From: Acidobacteriaceae bacterium
Lineage (GTDB): Bacteria; Acidobacteriota; Terriglobia; Terriglobales; Acidobacteriaceae
Assembly (NCBI GenBank): GCA_003162255.1
Contig: PMMJ01000373.1
Coordinates: 1-7,010 of the forward strand
Length of the DNA: 7,010 bases
Direction: 5' to 3'
A program made the position numbers and the translations under genes. Positions 1-6,747 of this stretch are shown piece after piece; position 1 is the stretch's first letter; the number at the start of each line of letters is the position of its first letter. The notes beneath the pieces are model-generated. The model was not told the DNA's origin and ran no database searches. It saw only the letters and a list, made by a program, of their open reading frames with translations.

Positions 1-1
1 G

Positions 2-664
2 TATACATTCGATCACTGTTCCGAGATCATGAATCACTTCACCGAAGCGCTCGGACTCTCGCGCTACACACTTTACATGCAGGATTACGGCGGCCCCGTG
101 GGTTTCCGCATAGCCGTGGCCCACCCGGAGCGGATCGAGGCTCTTATCGTCCAGGACGCAGTGGCGCACAACGAAGGCCTGGGTGCGAATTGGAAGACGC
201 GGCGAGCCTTTTGGGCCGATCGCGCTCCGAACGAAAGCGCGCTTCGCATCAATCTGCTCTCGCTGGCGACCACGCGGACGCGCCATGTGGGAAACGATCC
301 GAACGTGGAACGCTACGACCCCGATCTCTGGACCGATGAGTTTTATTTTCTCAATCAGCCCGGCCAAGCCGAGATTCAAAGCGACCTGTTCTACGACTAT
401 CGAACGAATGTGGACGCCTACCCGAAATGGCAAGCCTGGATGCGCGAGAAGCAGCCGCGCTTGCTGGTGATCTGGGGAAAGTACGACACCTCGTTCGACA
501 TCTCGGAGCCGGAAGCCTATCGGCGGGATGTGCCGAACGCTCAAGTTCACGTTCTTGACGCCGGTCATTTCGCACTGGATACGGCTGCCGATGAGATCGC
601 CGCATTGGTTCGAGGCTTTGTCGGTTCTTCACATTTAGGGTTGGTGGCGCGGCCCGCTGGCTGA
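2..664 (+). CDS. Alpha/beta hydrolase with Asp nucleophile, 5' end cut by window edge (partial)
   Basis: The reading frame is open to the left edge, and codons before the first internal ATG (29) still read like this family (YTFDH...), so the true start lies outside the window. Counting from that ATG, the nucleophile elbow is QDYGGPVG with Asp19. The likely acid is Asp153 in WGKYD and the catalytic His is His180 in DAGHFAL. This gives the Asp-His-Asp triad of the haloalkane dehalogenase/epoxide hydrolase branch, which forms an ester intermediate that water then resolves. The residue after the nucleophile is Tyr, whereas dehalogenases and epoxide hydrolases usually have Trp there, so a classical haloalkane dehalogenase is less likely. 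The lid region is rich in Tyr and Trp. No signal peptide can be judged because the N-terminus is missing. It lies 66 bases before the SDR gene on the same strand. The fold and triad are well supported; the substrate is unknown. Confidence 0.88.
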   Translation, partial: YTFDHCSEIMNHFTEALGLSRYTLYMQDYGGPVGFRIAVAHPERIEALIVQDAVAHNEGLGANWKTRRAFWADRAPNESALRINLLSLATTRTRHVGNDPNVERYDPDLWTDEFYFLNQPGQAEIQSDLFYDYRTNVDAYPKWQAWMREKQPRLLVIWGKYDTSFDISEPEAYRRDVPNAQVHVLDAGHFALDTAADEIAALVRGFVGSSHLGLVARPAG

Positions 665-730
665 GGCCGCTGTGAGAACGCCGGCTACCCAACTGCGTAT
701 GGATCCGAGCCTTCAAACAAAAGGCAATGT

Positions 731-1447
731 ATGTCTGGCAAGAAAACAGCAATCGTCACGGGAGCATCGCAGGGCATTGGTGCGGGTCTGGTCGAGGCCT
801 TCCTGAAGGAGGGTTATTACGTCGTCGCAACGTCTCGTGATGTCACTCAATCGTTGACTGCCTCACCCAACCTCGTTCTCGTCGATGGCGATATCGGCAA
901 GCTGGAGACCGCTGCCAGAGCTGTCGAAGCGGCGATCGAGCAGTTCGGAACCATCGATGTTCTGGTGACCAGCGCGGGAATCTTCCGCACCAAGCCGTTC
1001 GCCGACTTCACCACCGAGGACTTCAATGCCCTGGTCTCGACCAACCTGCTGGGATTCCTTTACATCACTCAGCTCACGGTGAAACAGATGCTGAAACAGA
1101 AATCGGGGAACGTTGTGAGCATCACTGCCGCGCTTGCAGATCAGCCCATCGCCGGCATCAATGCCTCGGTTTCGATGTTGACGAAAGGGGGCCTGAATAC
1201 ATTGATTCGCAGTCTCGCCATCGAGTATGCAAAAGAAGGTATCCGCTTCAATGCCGTGGCCCCTGGCGTCGTGGATACGCCACTGCACAAGGATAATGCC
1301 AAGGACTCTCTTAGGACATTGCAGCCCATGGGAAGAATCGCGCAGGTAAAAGACGTTGTCGACGCTGTTCTCTATCTGGCACAGGCAGGTCAAGTAACCG
1401 GAGAGGTGCTTCACGTGGATGGTGGCGCTCACGCTGGCCGTTGGTAG
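731..1447 (+). CDS. SDR-family oxidoreductase homologue lacking the catalytic Ser and Tyr
   Basis: This 238-residue protein has the usual length of a classical short-chain dehydrogenase/reductase. The Rossmann dinucleotide motif TGASQGIG is at residues 10-17, Arg36 at the end of the second strand hints at NADP(H), and the structural Asn105 is in STNLLG. Lys152 of the YxxxK motif is kept in SMLTKGG, but the Tyr position is Ser148. The usual N-I-S-S segment reads S-I-T-A at 130-133, so the catalytic Ser appears to be Ala133. The usual NAG motif is SAG (81-83). The later APGVVDTP segment (177-184) and C-terminal VTGEVLHVDGG are normal. It probably binds a nucleotide but may not perform standard carbonyl/alcohol redox chemistry; I recall a subgroup of annotated SDRs with a similar change. 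The start is supported by an AAAGG stretch about 6 bases upstream. It sits between two hydrolases, suggesting a shared pathway. Confidence 0.93.
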   Translation: MSGKKTAIVTGASQGIGAGLVEAFLKEGYYVVATSRDVTQSLTASPNLVLVDGDIGKLETAARAVEAAIEQFGTIDVLVTSAGIFRTKPFADFTTEDFNALVSTNLLGFLYITQLTVKQMLKQKSGNVVSITAALADQPIAGINASVSMLTKGGLNTLIRSLAIEYAKEGIRFNAVAPGVVDTPLHKDNAKDSLRTLQPMGRIAQVKDVVDAVLYLAQAGQVTGEVLHVDGGAHAGRW

Positions 1448-1495
1448 CCGCCAGACACTTCAATTCATTCCGAACGCTTGCCTAGCTAACGAAAC

Positions 1496-1501
1496 AAGGA
1501 G
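1496..1501 (+). promoter_or_regulatory. Ribosome binding site that fixes the GTG start of the Tat hydrolase
   Basis: AAGGAG lies 7 bases before the GTG at 1509. This favours GTG over the upstream in-frame ATG at 1419, which lies inside the SDR gene and would put about 30 unrelated residues in front of the Tat signal. Confidence 0.8.
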
Positions 1502-1508
1502 ATCAATC

Positions 1509-2570
1509 GTGAAACGAAAAGAATCAATCGGGATATCACGCCGTCGTCTCTTGGCAATTGCGGGCGCCTCCGCTGGAGCCACGCTGTTCGCCGGGAGCCC
1601 ACTCCTCGCGCGCGAGGATGCGATTGCACCAACAACAGCCAACACCACTGCGAACGCTGGGAGCACATCACTCGGCGCACTCAAACAGATCGATGCCGGC
1701 CTCCTGAATGTTGGCTACGCGGAAGCTGGCCCTGCTAATGGCCCTGCGGTAATTCTTCTGCACGGCTGGCCCTACGATATTTACAGCTTTGTCGACGTTG
1801 CCCCTTTGTTGGCATTGGCGGGGTACCGGGTGATCGTTCCGTATCTGCGCGGATATGGCACGACGCGCTTTCTTTCCAGCGACACGTTCCGCAATGGCCA
1901 GCCATCGGTAGTTGCGCTCGACATCATCGCGTTCATGGATGCTCTCAAGATCGAGAAGCCAATTCTCGCCGGCTTCGATTGGGGAGCGCGGACAGCTGAT
2001 GACATCGCCGTGCTCTGGCCAGACCGCTGCAAGGCGCTCGTCTCGGTGAGCGGTTATCTGATCGGCAGCCAGGCATCCGGCAAGGTGCCGTTGGCGCCAA
2101 AAGCTGAATACCCATGGTGGTATCAATTTTATTTTGCTACCGATCATGGCCGCGACGGCTACGACAAATACCGGCACGATTTTGCCAAGCTCATTTGGCA
2201 GCTGGCTTCCCCGAAGTGGAACTTCGATGACGCCACGTTCGATCGCACTGCAGCGTCGTTTGACAATCCGGATCACGTCGCCATCGTGATCCATAATTAC
2301 CGCTGGCGGCTTGGCGTGGCTGAAGGCGAAGCGAAGTACGACGATCTGGAAAAACGGCTTGCAGCCAGCCCGGTCATCACCGTCCCAACCATTACCCTTG
2401 AAGGCGATGCCAACGGGGCGCCACATGCGGAGCCCAGTGCCTATGCCAACAAATTCTCCGACAAATATGTGCACCGGACCATTACCGGAGGCGTCGGGCA
2501 CAATCTGCCGCAAGAAGCTCCGCAGGCCTTTGCCAAAGCTATCGTCGATGTCGACGGCTATGTTAAATGA
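1509..2570 (+). CDS. Tat-exported alpha/beta hydrolase, epoxide hydrolase type
   Basis: From the GTG start the protein has 353 residues. A twin-arginine signal is clear: SRRRLL at residues 10-15, a hydrophobic Ala/Gly/Leu-rich stretch (14-33), and a plausible cleavage site after PLLA (residue 34). Export to the periplasm or cell surface in folded form is therefore likely. The mature part has the oxyanion-hole motif HGWP (85-88), nucleophile Asp157 in GFDWG, acid Asp300 in LEGDANG and His331 in GVGHNLP. Two lid tyrosines match the epoxide-activating pair of soluble epoxide hydrolases: Tyr205 in WYQFYF and Tyr264 in HNYRWR. The family converts epoxides to vicinal diols through an Asp ester. The full residue set makes epoxide hydrolysis the best call, although haloalkane dehalogenase or other Asp-nucleophile activity remains possible. 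A Thr/Ala/Asn-rich linker (38-54) joins the signal to the catalytic domain. It follows the SDR gene by 61 bases and may share its transcript. Confidence 0.92.
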   Translation: MKRKESIGISRRRLLAIAGASAGATLFAGSPLLAREDAIAPTTANTTANAGSTSLGALKQIDAGLLNVGYAEAGPANGPAVILLHGWPYDIYSFVDVAPLLALAGYRVIVPYLRGYGTTRFLSSDTFRNGQPSVVALDIIAFMDALKIEKPILAGFDWGARTADDIAVLWPDRCKALVSVSGYLIGSQASGKVPLAPKAEYPWWYQFYFATDHGRDGYDKYRHDFAKLIWQLASPKWNFDDATFDRTAASFDNPDHVAIVIHNYRWRLGVAEGEAKYDDLEKRLAASPVITVPTITLEGDANGAPHAEPSAYANKFSDKYVHRTITGGVGHNLPQEAPQAFAKAIVDVDGYVK

Positions 2571-2681
2571 ACCGCGTGCCCGTTGGCCGATTTATCGTTG
2601 CAAGCACGTTTTCCGCGGCGCGGATGCCTTCGTGGGTAGTGAGCGTGGCGTAATGAGCATGGGCACTGAGAGAGGAGAGCG
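2571..2681 (+). other. Intergenic gap between the hydrolase block and the phosphatase gene
   Basis: This 111-base gap separates the metabolic block from the phosphatase gene. I see no hairpin followed by a T-run and no convincing -35/-10 pair. Its 3' end carries AGGAG at 2673-2677, 4 bases before the phosphatase ATG with the core in its usual purine-rich context, which supports that start. Whether a promoter lies here cannot be decided by eye. Confidence 0.5.
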
Positions 2682-3497
2682 ATGAACGCTAAGGCGGCCT
2701 TCGGTGAACCTAACGAGAATCCGATGCAGTCGGTCCCGCAGCGCCTTGCGTGTGCGGAAACTTGGGCCAGTAACCAGCGGGCCGCAAGTCTGGTCGAACT
2801 GCCAGGTTTAACTGCATGGGTGCATTCGGTGCCGGTGGGGACAGATCACGCTGGCGGAGATGTCCACTACCTGTCAGTGTGCCCGAGTTGCATCGTCTCG
2901 CGGATCGCGCTTGCCGACGTGAGCGGCCATGGACAGGCAGTGGCAGTGTTTGGCGAGGATCTCCGAGAGCTCATGCAGCGCTACCTTCGCGACCTGGAAC
3001 AGATCGCATTGATGCGGGATCTTAATCAGGCGGTTCGAGATGAACTTGGCGGCGGGCACTACGCCACGATGGTGGCGGTCGGGTGGCACGGCCGTCGGGG
3101 TCTGGCGGTAATGACAAATGCGGGGCACCCTGCTGCTCTTTGGTATCGTGCCTCGCGCGACGAGTGGAGCTGGCTTGAAACGCAACCCGCGAGCGAGCGA
3201 GGGCGGCCGGCCGGCGTACCGCTTGGCCTGCTCGCCGACGTCACCTACGACCGCTTAGTCATCAAGCCGCAATCCGGCGACCTCATGGTGCTATACAGCG
3301 ACGGCGTCTCCGAAGCCCTTAGTCCGGCTGGAAATGAACTTGGTCGGGACGGCCTGATGAATATGGCGCGCGCGCTTGACGCCAGCTCCGCCGAAGCGCT
3401 CGGCACTCAGTTCGCATCGGCGCTCCGTGCCTTTCGCGGAGACGGAAAACCTCTGGACGATGAGACGATCATCGTCATGAGGAGGAACGATACTTGA
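2682..3497 (+). CDS. Stand-alone SpoIIE/PP2C-type serine phosphatase
   Basis: This 271-residue protein consists almost only of a PP2C_SIGMA (SpoIIE/RsbU/RsbX) phosphatase domain, about residues 40-268. Metal-binding motifs occur in order: GGD with Asp60, ADVSGHG with Asp79, TNAGHP (145-150), GVPLGLL (178-184), YSDGVSEA with Asp207, and DDETII with Asp260. Such enzymes use Mn/Mg to remove phosphate from Ser/Thr of STAS-type anti-sigma antagonists, switching sigma-factor partners. There is no sensory domain, receiver or membrane segment, only a 40-residue leader with no recognised motif, so the architecture resembles RsbX more than RsbU. It must take its signal from a partner or from expression level. 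No STAS or anti-sigma gene is in the window. It converges with the FixJ-type regulator gene, and its placement beside a two-component cluster suggests, but does not prove, a joint pathway. Confidence 0.93.
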   Translation: MNAKAAFGEPNENPMQSVPQRLACAETWASNQRAASLVELPGLTAWVHSVPVGTDHAGGDVHYLSVCPSCIVSRIALADVSGHGQAVAVFGEDLRELMQRYLRDLEQIALMRDLNQAVRDELGGGHYATMVAVGWHGRRGLAVMTNAGHPAALWYRASRDEWSWLETQPASERGRPAGVPLGLLADVTYDRLVIKPQSGDLMVLYSDGVSEALSPAGNELGRDGLMNMARALDASSAEALGTQFASALRAFRGDGKPLDDETIIVMRRNDT

Positions 3498-3502
3498 TGG
3501 TG

Positions 3503-3530
3503 CCTGGGCGCAATAATGTCGATACCCAGG
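3503..3530. terminator. Possible hairpin between convergent genes (weak)
   Basis: CCTGGG (3503-3508) and CCCAGG (3525-3530) can pair around a 16-base loop, extendable by a G-U and a T-A pair. It begins 5 bases after the phosphatase stop codon, where a terminator would be expected, but no T-run follows on either strand. The right arm also lies in a second perfect inverted repeat, GATACC-CA-GGTATC (3521-3534), so the two structures would exclude each other. The gap to the convergent gene (3498-3619) otherwise shows nothing. Confidence 0.3.
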
Positions 3531-3619
3531 TATCAGGTATGCGCGGCGACCAGCGTATGAGGGAGCGGAAAGAAGGGGATAAGAGGAGAGCAAGTGGAGA
3601 ACGACCCGTTAGCGGAGCG

Positions 3620-4249
3620 TCAGTCTTTCGGCGCCGCTGCGAGGCGGAGTCTCGCGGCCATTTTCACCAAGTCCGCGAGAGAGTTGGCTTTCATCTTTTG
3701 CATCACCTTGCCGCGGTGCGCCTTCACCGTGATTTCGCTGATGCCGAGTTCGCCGCCGACTTGTTTATTCAGCAGGCCCGAGGCCACCAACGCCATGACC
3801 TCCCGTTCGCGAGGAGTGAGTGACGCGTAACAGTCTCGAAGCGCACGTATCGCCGCCTCGTGACCAAGAGCAACGCGGCTGCGTTCCAGGGCTTGCCGGA
3901 TGGCGCTTAACAGCACGTCATCACTGAATGGCTTCGTCAGGAATTCGACGGCTCCCGCCTTCATGGCTTGGACCGTCGTGGGTACATCGCCGTAGCCCGT
4001 GATGAAGATGATCGGCATGTCAGTCCGTTCGACGGCGACGCGCTTCTGCAGGTCGAGGCCATTGAGGCCGGGAAGAGAAACGTCAAGTACGAGGCAGCTC
4101 GGAGCAAGGACTCGTGGGCAGGTGAGAAATTCTTGCGCGGACGCGAACGTCTCCGGCTGCCAGCCTTCGCAGCGGATCAACAATTCCAACGATTCGCGCA
4201 CGGAGACGTCGTCGTCAACAACGAACACGATTGGTGTGGCGGGCGACAT
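3620..4249 (-). CDS. FixJ/NarL-type response regulator with LuxR DNA-binding domain
   Basis: This 209-residue transcriptional regulator acts as the output of a histidine kinase. The receiver domain (about 5-122) has the acidic pocket Asp12/Asp13, phosphoacceptor Asp56 in LVLDVSLPG, switch Thr84 in FITGYGD and Lys106 in TKPF. A short linker leads to a LuxR-type helix-turn-helix (about 142-204): LTPREREV, then GGELGISEITVKAHRGKV as recognition region. Length and the ITGYGDVPTTVQAMKAGA segment are typical of FixJ-like proteins, in which phosphorylation of Asp56 promotes dimerisation and DNA binding. I chose the ATG at 4249 because MSPATPIVFVVDDD is a normal FixJ N-terminus. A GTG at 4315 would add 22 residues unlike the family and has no ribosome site. 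The chosen start has only a weak GGGG 9 bases upstream. It follows the lone receiver gene by 85 bases and is probably the main transcriptional output of the kinase cluster. Target genes cannot be read here. Confidence 0.95.
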   Translation of the reverse strand: MSPATPIVFVVDDDVSVRESLELLIRCEGWQPETFASAQEFLTCPRVLAPSCLVLDVSLPGLNGLDLQKRVAVERTDMPIIFITGYGDVPTTVQAMKAGAVEFLTKPFSDDVLLSAIRQALERSRVALGHEAAIRALRDCYASLTPREREVMALVASGLLNKQVGGELGISEITVKAHRGKVMQKMKANSLADLVKMAARLRLAAAPKD

Positions 4250-4334
4250 GGCTGATGACCCCAATTCATGGCCAGGGGCGCGGGCTAAATTCACTGTAGA
4301 TTTCCCCGAGAGCACCTAAGAAAGTAGGGATCGC

Positions 4335-4730
4335 TCAGTTTACTCGAAGTGCGGTGTTGAGCGCCTCCAGCAGAGCCGTGTCGCTGAAGGGCTTGAACAG
4401 GCACTCCACGGCGCCCTGTTCGAGCACTCGCTGGCGGACAGTCTCATTTTTTCGAGCGGTGATGAAGACGATCGGAATCTGCTGCCGTCGAAGCTTCAAT
4501 TCCCGCTGAAGGTCGGGTCCAGTCATCCCCGGCATGGCGATGTCGAGGATCAGGCACCTGGTCTGGCTGACGCAATCGGACGCAAGGAACTCTTCCGGCG
4601 ACGAGAAGGCGCGGGCGGCAAAGCCGAACTCCCTCAGCAAGTCGGGAAGCGACTCGCGCACGGACTCATCGTCATCGACCACTGACACCAGTGGACGTTC
4701 GATTGTGCTCCTTTCCTGGCGGGACTCCAT
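4335..4730 (-). CDS. Receiver-only response regulator (CheY-like, no output domain)
   Basis: This protein of about 131 residues is a single receiver domain: acidic residues Asp19-Asp21 in VVDDDES, phosphoacceptor Asp63 in LILDIAMPG, switch Thr91 in FITARKN, and Lys113 in FKPF. It ends right after the last receiver helix, so it has no DNA-binding or enzymatic output. Its sequence is FixJ-like rather than chemotaxis CheY-like. Single receivers of this kind act as phosphate sinks, shuttle intermediates or protein-protein switches. Here it sits between the kinase and the FixJ-type regulator and may tune phosphotransfer between them. The start is uncertain. The ATG at 4730 has no visible ribosome site, while a good AAGGAG lies inside the frame just before an ATC codon at residue 10. 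The frame is open further upstream to 4865, but those residues do not look like the family. Confidence 0.9.
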   Translation of the reverse strand: MESRQERSTIERPLVSVVDDDESVRESLPDLLREFGFAARAFSSPEEFLASDCVSQTRCLILDIAMPGMTGPDLQRELKLRRQQIPIVFITARKNETVRQRVLEQGAVECLFKPFSDTALLEALNTALRVN

Positions 4731-4904
4731 GGCACAAGAATGCGACACTCCGTGGGAGAGCGTCCATTGTGCTTTGGTATCGGTTTGCACCAGCGCCAGC
4801 GCGGCCCGCGCCACCGGGTTGACTTCCCCAACCTGTTCAGGACCAATGCGCCCACAACGTGGCAAGTAGTTATTCTTCGGGTGTTATGAGATACACCGAC
4901 ATTC
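4731..4904 (-). other. Intergenic gap between kinase and lone receiver
   Basis: This is the longest gap within the - strand cluster (174 bases), enough for a separate promoter for the two regulators. No clear -35/-10 or sigma-54 pair was found. It contains a weak hairpin just after the kinase stop and a short motif, GCAAGTAG on the + strand (4862-4869), that resembles the FixJ-site consensus as I recall it. Confidence 0.45.
4877..4899 (-). terminator. Weak hairpin just after the kinase stop codon
   Basis: GGTGT (4880-4884) and ACACC (4893-4897) pair around an 8-base loop, with two more outer pairs if one G is bulged. It starts 5 bases past the kinase stop in the - direction. No T-run follows, so an intrinsic terminator is doubtful; attenuation or mRNA end protection is equally possible. 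Confidence 0.25.
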
Positions 4905-6746
4905 TCACGCTGCATCCGTATCGCTTACGGCAGGCGTCCCAATGTCGCGATTGCTGTGGGCTCCCGTCACACGCGCGGGTACGCGAGGAATAGAAAACGA
5001 AAACGTGGCTCCGGGGCCATCATTCGCTGCTGCCCAGAGACGGCCATGATGACTCTCGATAATGGAGCGGCTGACGGATAGCCCGATCCCCATGCCGCCG
5101 CTCTTCGTTGTGTAGAACGGTTCGAAGAGCTTGTCCACACCTTGAGGTTCGAAACCGACTCCCGCATCTTGCACGGCGAGGCGCACACGATCGCCTTCGT
5201 CTCGTTCGGTTCGGATCACCAACCGCCTCGGACGATCATCGACGCCGCTCATCGCGTCTAAAGCGTTCAAGAACAGGTTCAGGATGACCTGCTGAAGCTG
5301 GACACGATCGCCCGTGACCGGCGGGAGGTCGTCGGCAAGTTCCGGCCGCAGAATCACCCGGCTTCTCTGAAGTTTGCTCAACGACAGCGCAATCACCTCT
5401 CGCGTAGCCTCATTCAGGTCTACCGATTCAGCCGTGACGTCCTTCTTGCTGAAGAGCGCGCGTAATCGCGTGACCACTTCGGACGCACGGTTGCCATCGC
5501 GAATCGTGCGCCGCGCGGTTTCGCGCGCGCCTTCAACGTTGGGAGGATCGGCGGCCAGCATCCGCAGACAGGTACCGGCGTTGGTGATGATGCCCTGCAG
5601 CGGCTGGTTGAGTTCGTGGGCGATTGACGCCGTCAATGCTCCGAGGCTCGTGACTCTGGCCACGTGTGCGAGTTCCGATCGGGCCTTGCCGAGTGCCTCC
5701 TCCGCGAATCGGCGCTGCGTCACATCCTGAATCGCGCCGATGTACTCCAGTCGACCATCATGGTCTCGGATTCCGTGAGCGACCAGGTGCAGGTACTTGA
5801 CCGAGTGGTCGGGCATCTGCAGCCGGTGCTCGAATTCAAAATCGCGGCTGGCGCCTCGCGCCCGGTCGATCATGTCGATCACTAACGGGAGGTCTTCCGG
5901 GTGGACTCGAGTTCCGATCCGCTCGATCGTCACGGGCGCATCCTGCTCAAACTCGAAGATGCGATAGAGCTGCTCTGACCACGTGATTTCGCCTGTCGCC
6001 ACTTGCCAGGAGAAGCTGCCGGTTCGACTGAGATGCTGGCCTTCCGCGAGAAATGCCTCACTGCGCTTCAGTTCTCGCTCCTCTCGACGCAGCCTCTCTT
6101 CAGCCAGCCTGCGTTCGGCAATTTCCTTTCTTAGCTCTTCGTTGGCTGCGGCAAGGTCTCGAGTTCGTTGCGCGACGCGTTGATCGAGTTCGCTGGCGAC
6201 GCGCTTCTGTTGGCTCAGGAGCCGTGCCTCTTGTAGCCCGATCGACGCCTGATTCGCCGCTACGCTCAGAAGAAGCCTCTCGGTCTGCCCCGGGAAATCC
6301 GTTCGCTGAGACCCGGCTACGATCACACCGATTTCACCCTGCAGCCCCAGTCGCAAGGGCACGATCGAAATGTCTTCGCCTCCAATAGCGTTCCGTACCA
6401 GCGGAGGCCATTTCTGTGGGTCATCTCCCAACCAGTGGTCGAGTACCTCGCCGATCTCTTGCGGCCGGGTCGTGAGTTTTAGCGCCAGCTTTAGCGTTAG
6501 AGCGCACCGGACCATCTCGATGGGCCCCTCGCCGACTGGGTCCTTCAACCGCACATAGACGAGATCCAGGTGGAGCATACCTAGGAGCGCGTCGAGCAAG
6601 GTACTGACAATCTGAGATGGCTCGCTACCAGTCCAGATGGCAGGAAGAGCGAGGACGCTGACCAGATCATTAATGCAGCGCTGCAGACGCCTGATCTCGT
6701 CGGCGGGATGTTCGGCGGGAGGTTCGAGTTGTGCTTCCCCGTGCAT
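4905..6746 (-). CDS. Soluble GAF-PAS sensor histidine kinase
   Basis: From the ATG at 6746 the protein has 613 residues and no membrane segment, so it senses in the cytoplasm. Domains in order: a GAF-like domain (about 40-175, ending VAANQASIGLQEAR), a charged coiled coil (about 176-232), a PAS_3-type domain (about 233-346, with GSFSWQVATGEITWSEQLYRI and IQDVTQRR), a HisKA domain with phosphoacceptor His377 in SIAHELNQPL, and a HATPase domain. The ATPase boxes are N-box Asn490/Asn494 (NLFLNALDAM), G1 DAGVG (527-531), F-box FEPFYTTK (541-548) and G2 GGMGIGL (550-556). The HELNQPL H-box is typical of kinases paired with FixJ-like regulators, which fits the downstream genes. It has no receiver domain of its own. 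The start is preferred because it falls 1 base after the stop of the upstream MEDS gene (TGA-C-ATG), suggesting translational coupling; a start at 6827 would overlap that gene widely. The PAS domain shows no evident heme or flavin motif, so the ligand is unknown. Confidence 0.95.
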   Translation of the reverse strand: MHGEAQLEPPAEHPADEIRRLQRCINDLVSVLALPAIWTGSEPSQIVSTLLDALLGMLHLDLVYVRLKDPVGEGPIEMVRCALTLKLALKLTTRPQEIGEVLDHWLGDDPQKWPPLVRNAIGGEDISIVPLRLGLQGEIGVIVAGSQRTDFPGQTERLLLSVAANQASIGLQEARLLSQQKRVASELDQRVAQRTRDLAAANEELRKEIAERRLAEERLRREERELKRSEAFLAEGQHLSRTGSFSWQVATGEITWSEQLYRIFEFEQDAPVTIERIGTRVHPEDLPLVIDMIDRARGASRDFEFEHRLQMPDHSVKYLHLVAHGIRDHDGRLEYIGAIQDVTQRRFAEEALGKARSELAHVARVTSLGALTASIAHELNQPLQGIITNAGTCLRMLAADPPNVEGARETARRTIRDGNRASEVVTRLRALFSKKDVTAESVDLNEATREVIALSLSKLQRSRVILRPELADDLPPVTGDRVQLQQVILNLFLNALDAMSGVDDRPRRLVIRTERDEGDRVRLAVQDAGVGFEPQGVDKLFEPFYTTKSGGMGIGLSVSRSIIESHHGRLWAAANDGPGATFSFSIPRVPARVTGAHSNRDIGTPAVSDTDAA

Positions 6747-6747
6747 G

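Noticed and set aside
649..670. GCGGCC/GGCCGC hairpin spanning the stop codon of the first hydrolase
   Set aside because: It is a 6-pair GC stem with a 10-base loop and no T-run, overlapping coding sequence; too weak to call a terminator.
1419..1508. In-frame N-terminal extension of the Tat hydrolase beginning at an ATG inside the SDR gene
   Set aside because: It overlaps the SDR end, would bury the Tat signal after 30 unrelated residues, and the GTG at 1509 has a good ribosome site.
1668..2513. Long antisense open frame (281 residues) opposite the Tat hydrolase
   Set aside because: Its translation shows no recognisable domain, and the + strand has all catalytic motifs; this is a common by-product of high-GC coding sequence.
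2311..2685. Alternative + strand frame overlapping the end of the Tat hydrolase
   Set aside because: It lies mostly within the hydrolase gene in another frame, and its product has low-complexity Pro/Arg/Ser content and no motif.
3594..3830. Small + strand frame with a purine-rich AGAGGAG stretch before a GTG, antisense to the end of the FixJ-type gene
   Set aside because: The ribosome-site-like sequence is attractive, but nearly all the frame lies opposite the conserved HTH coding region and the product resembles no family.
4731..4865. N-terminal extension of the lone receiver from a TTG
   Set aside because: The added 45 residues do not resemble receiver proteins and there is no ribosome site at the TTG.
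4534..4869. Open + strand frame (111 residues) opposite the lone receiver
   Set aside because: It is Ser/Arg/Thr-rich with no domain, and the - strand carries the full receiver signature.
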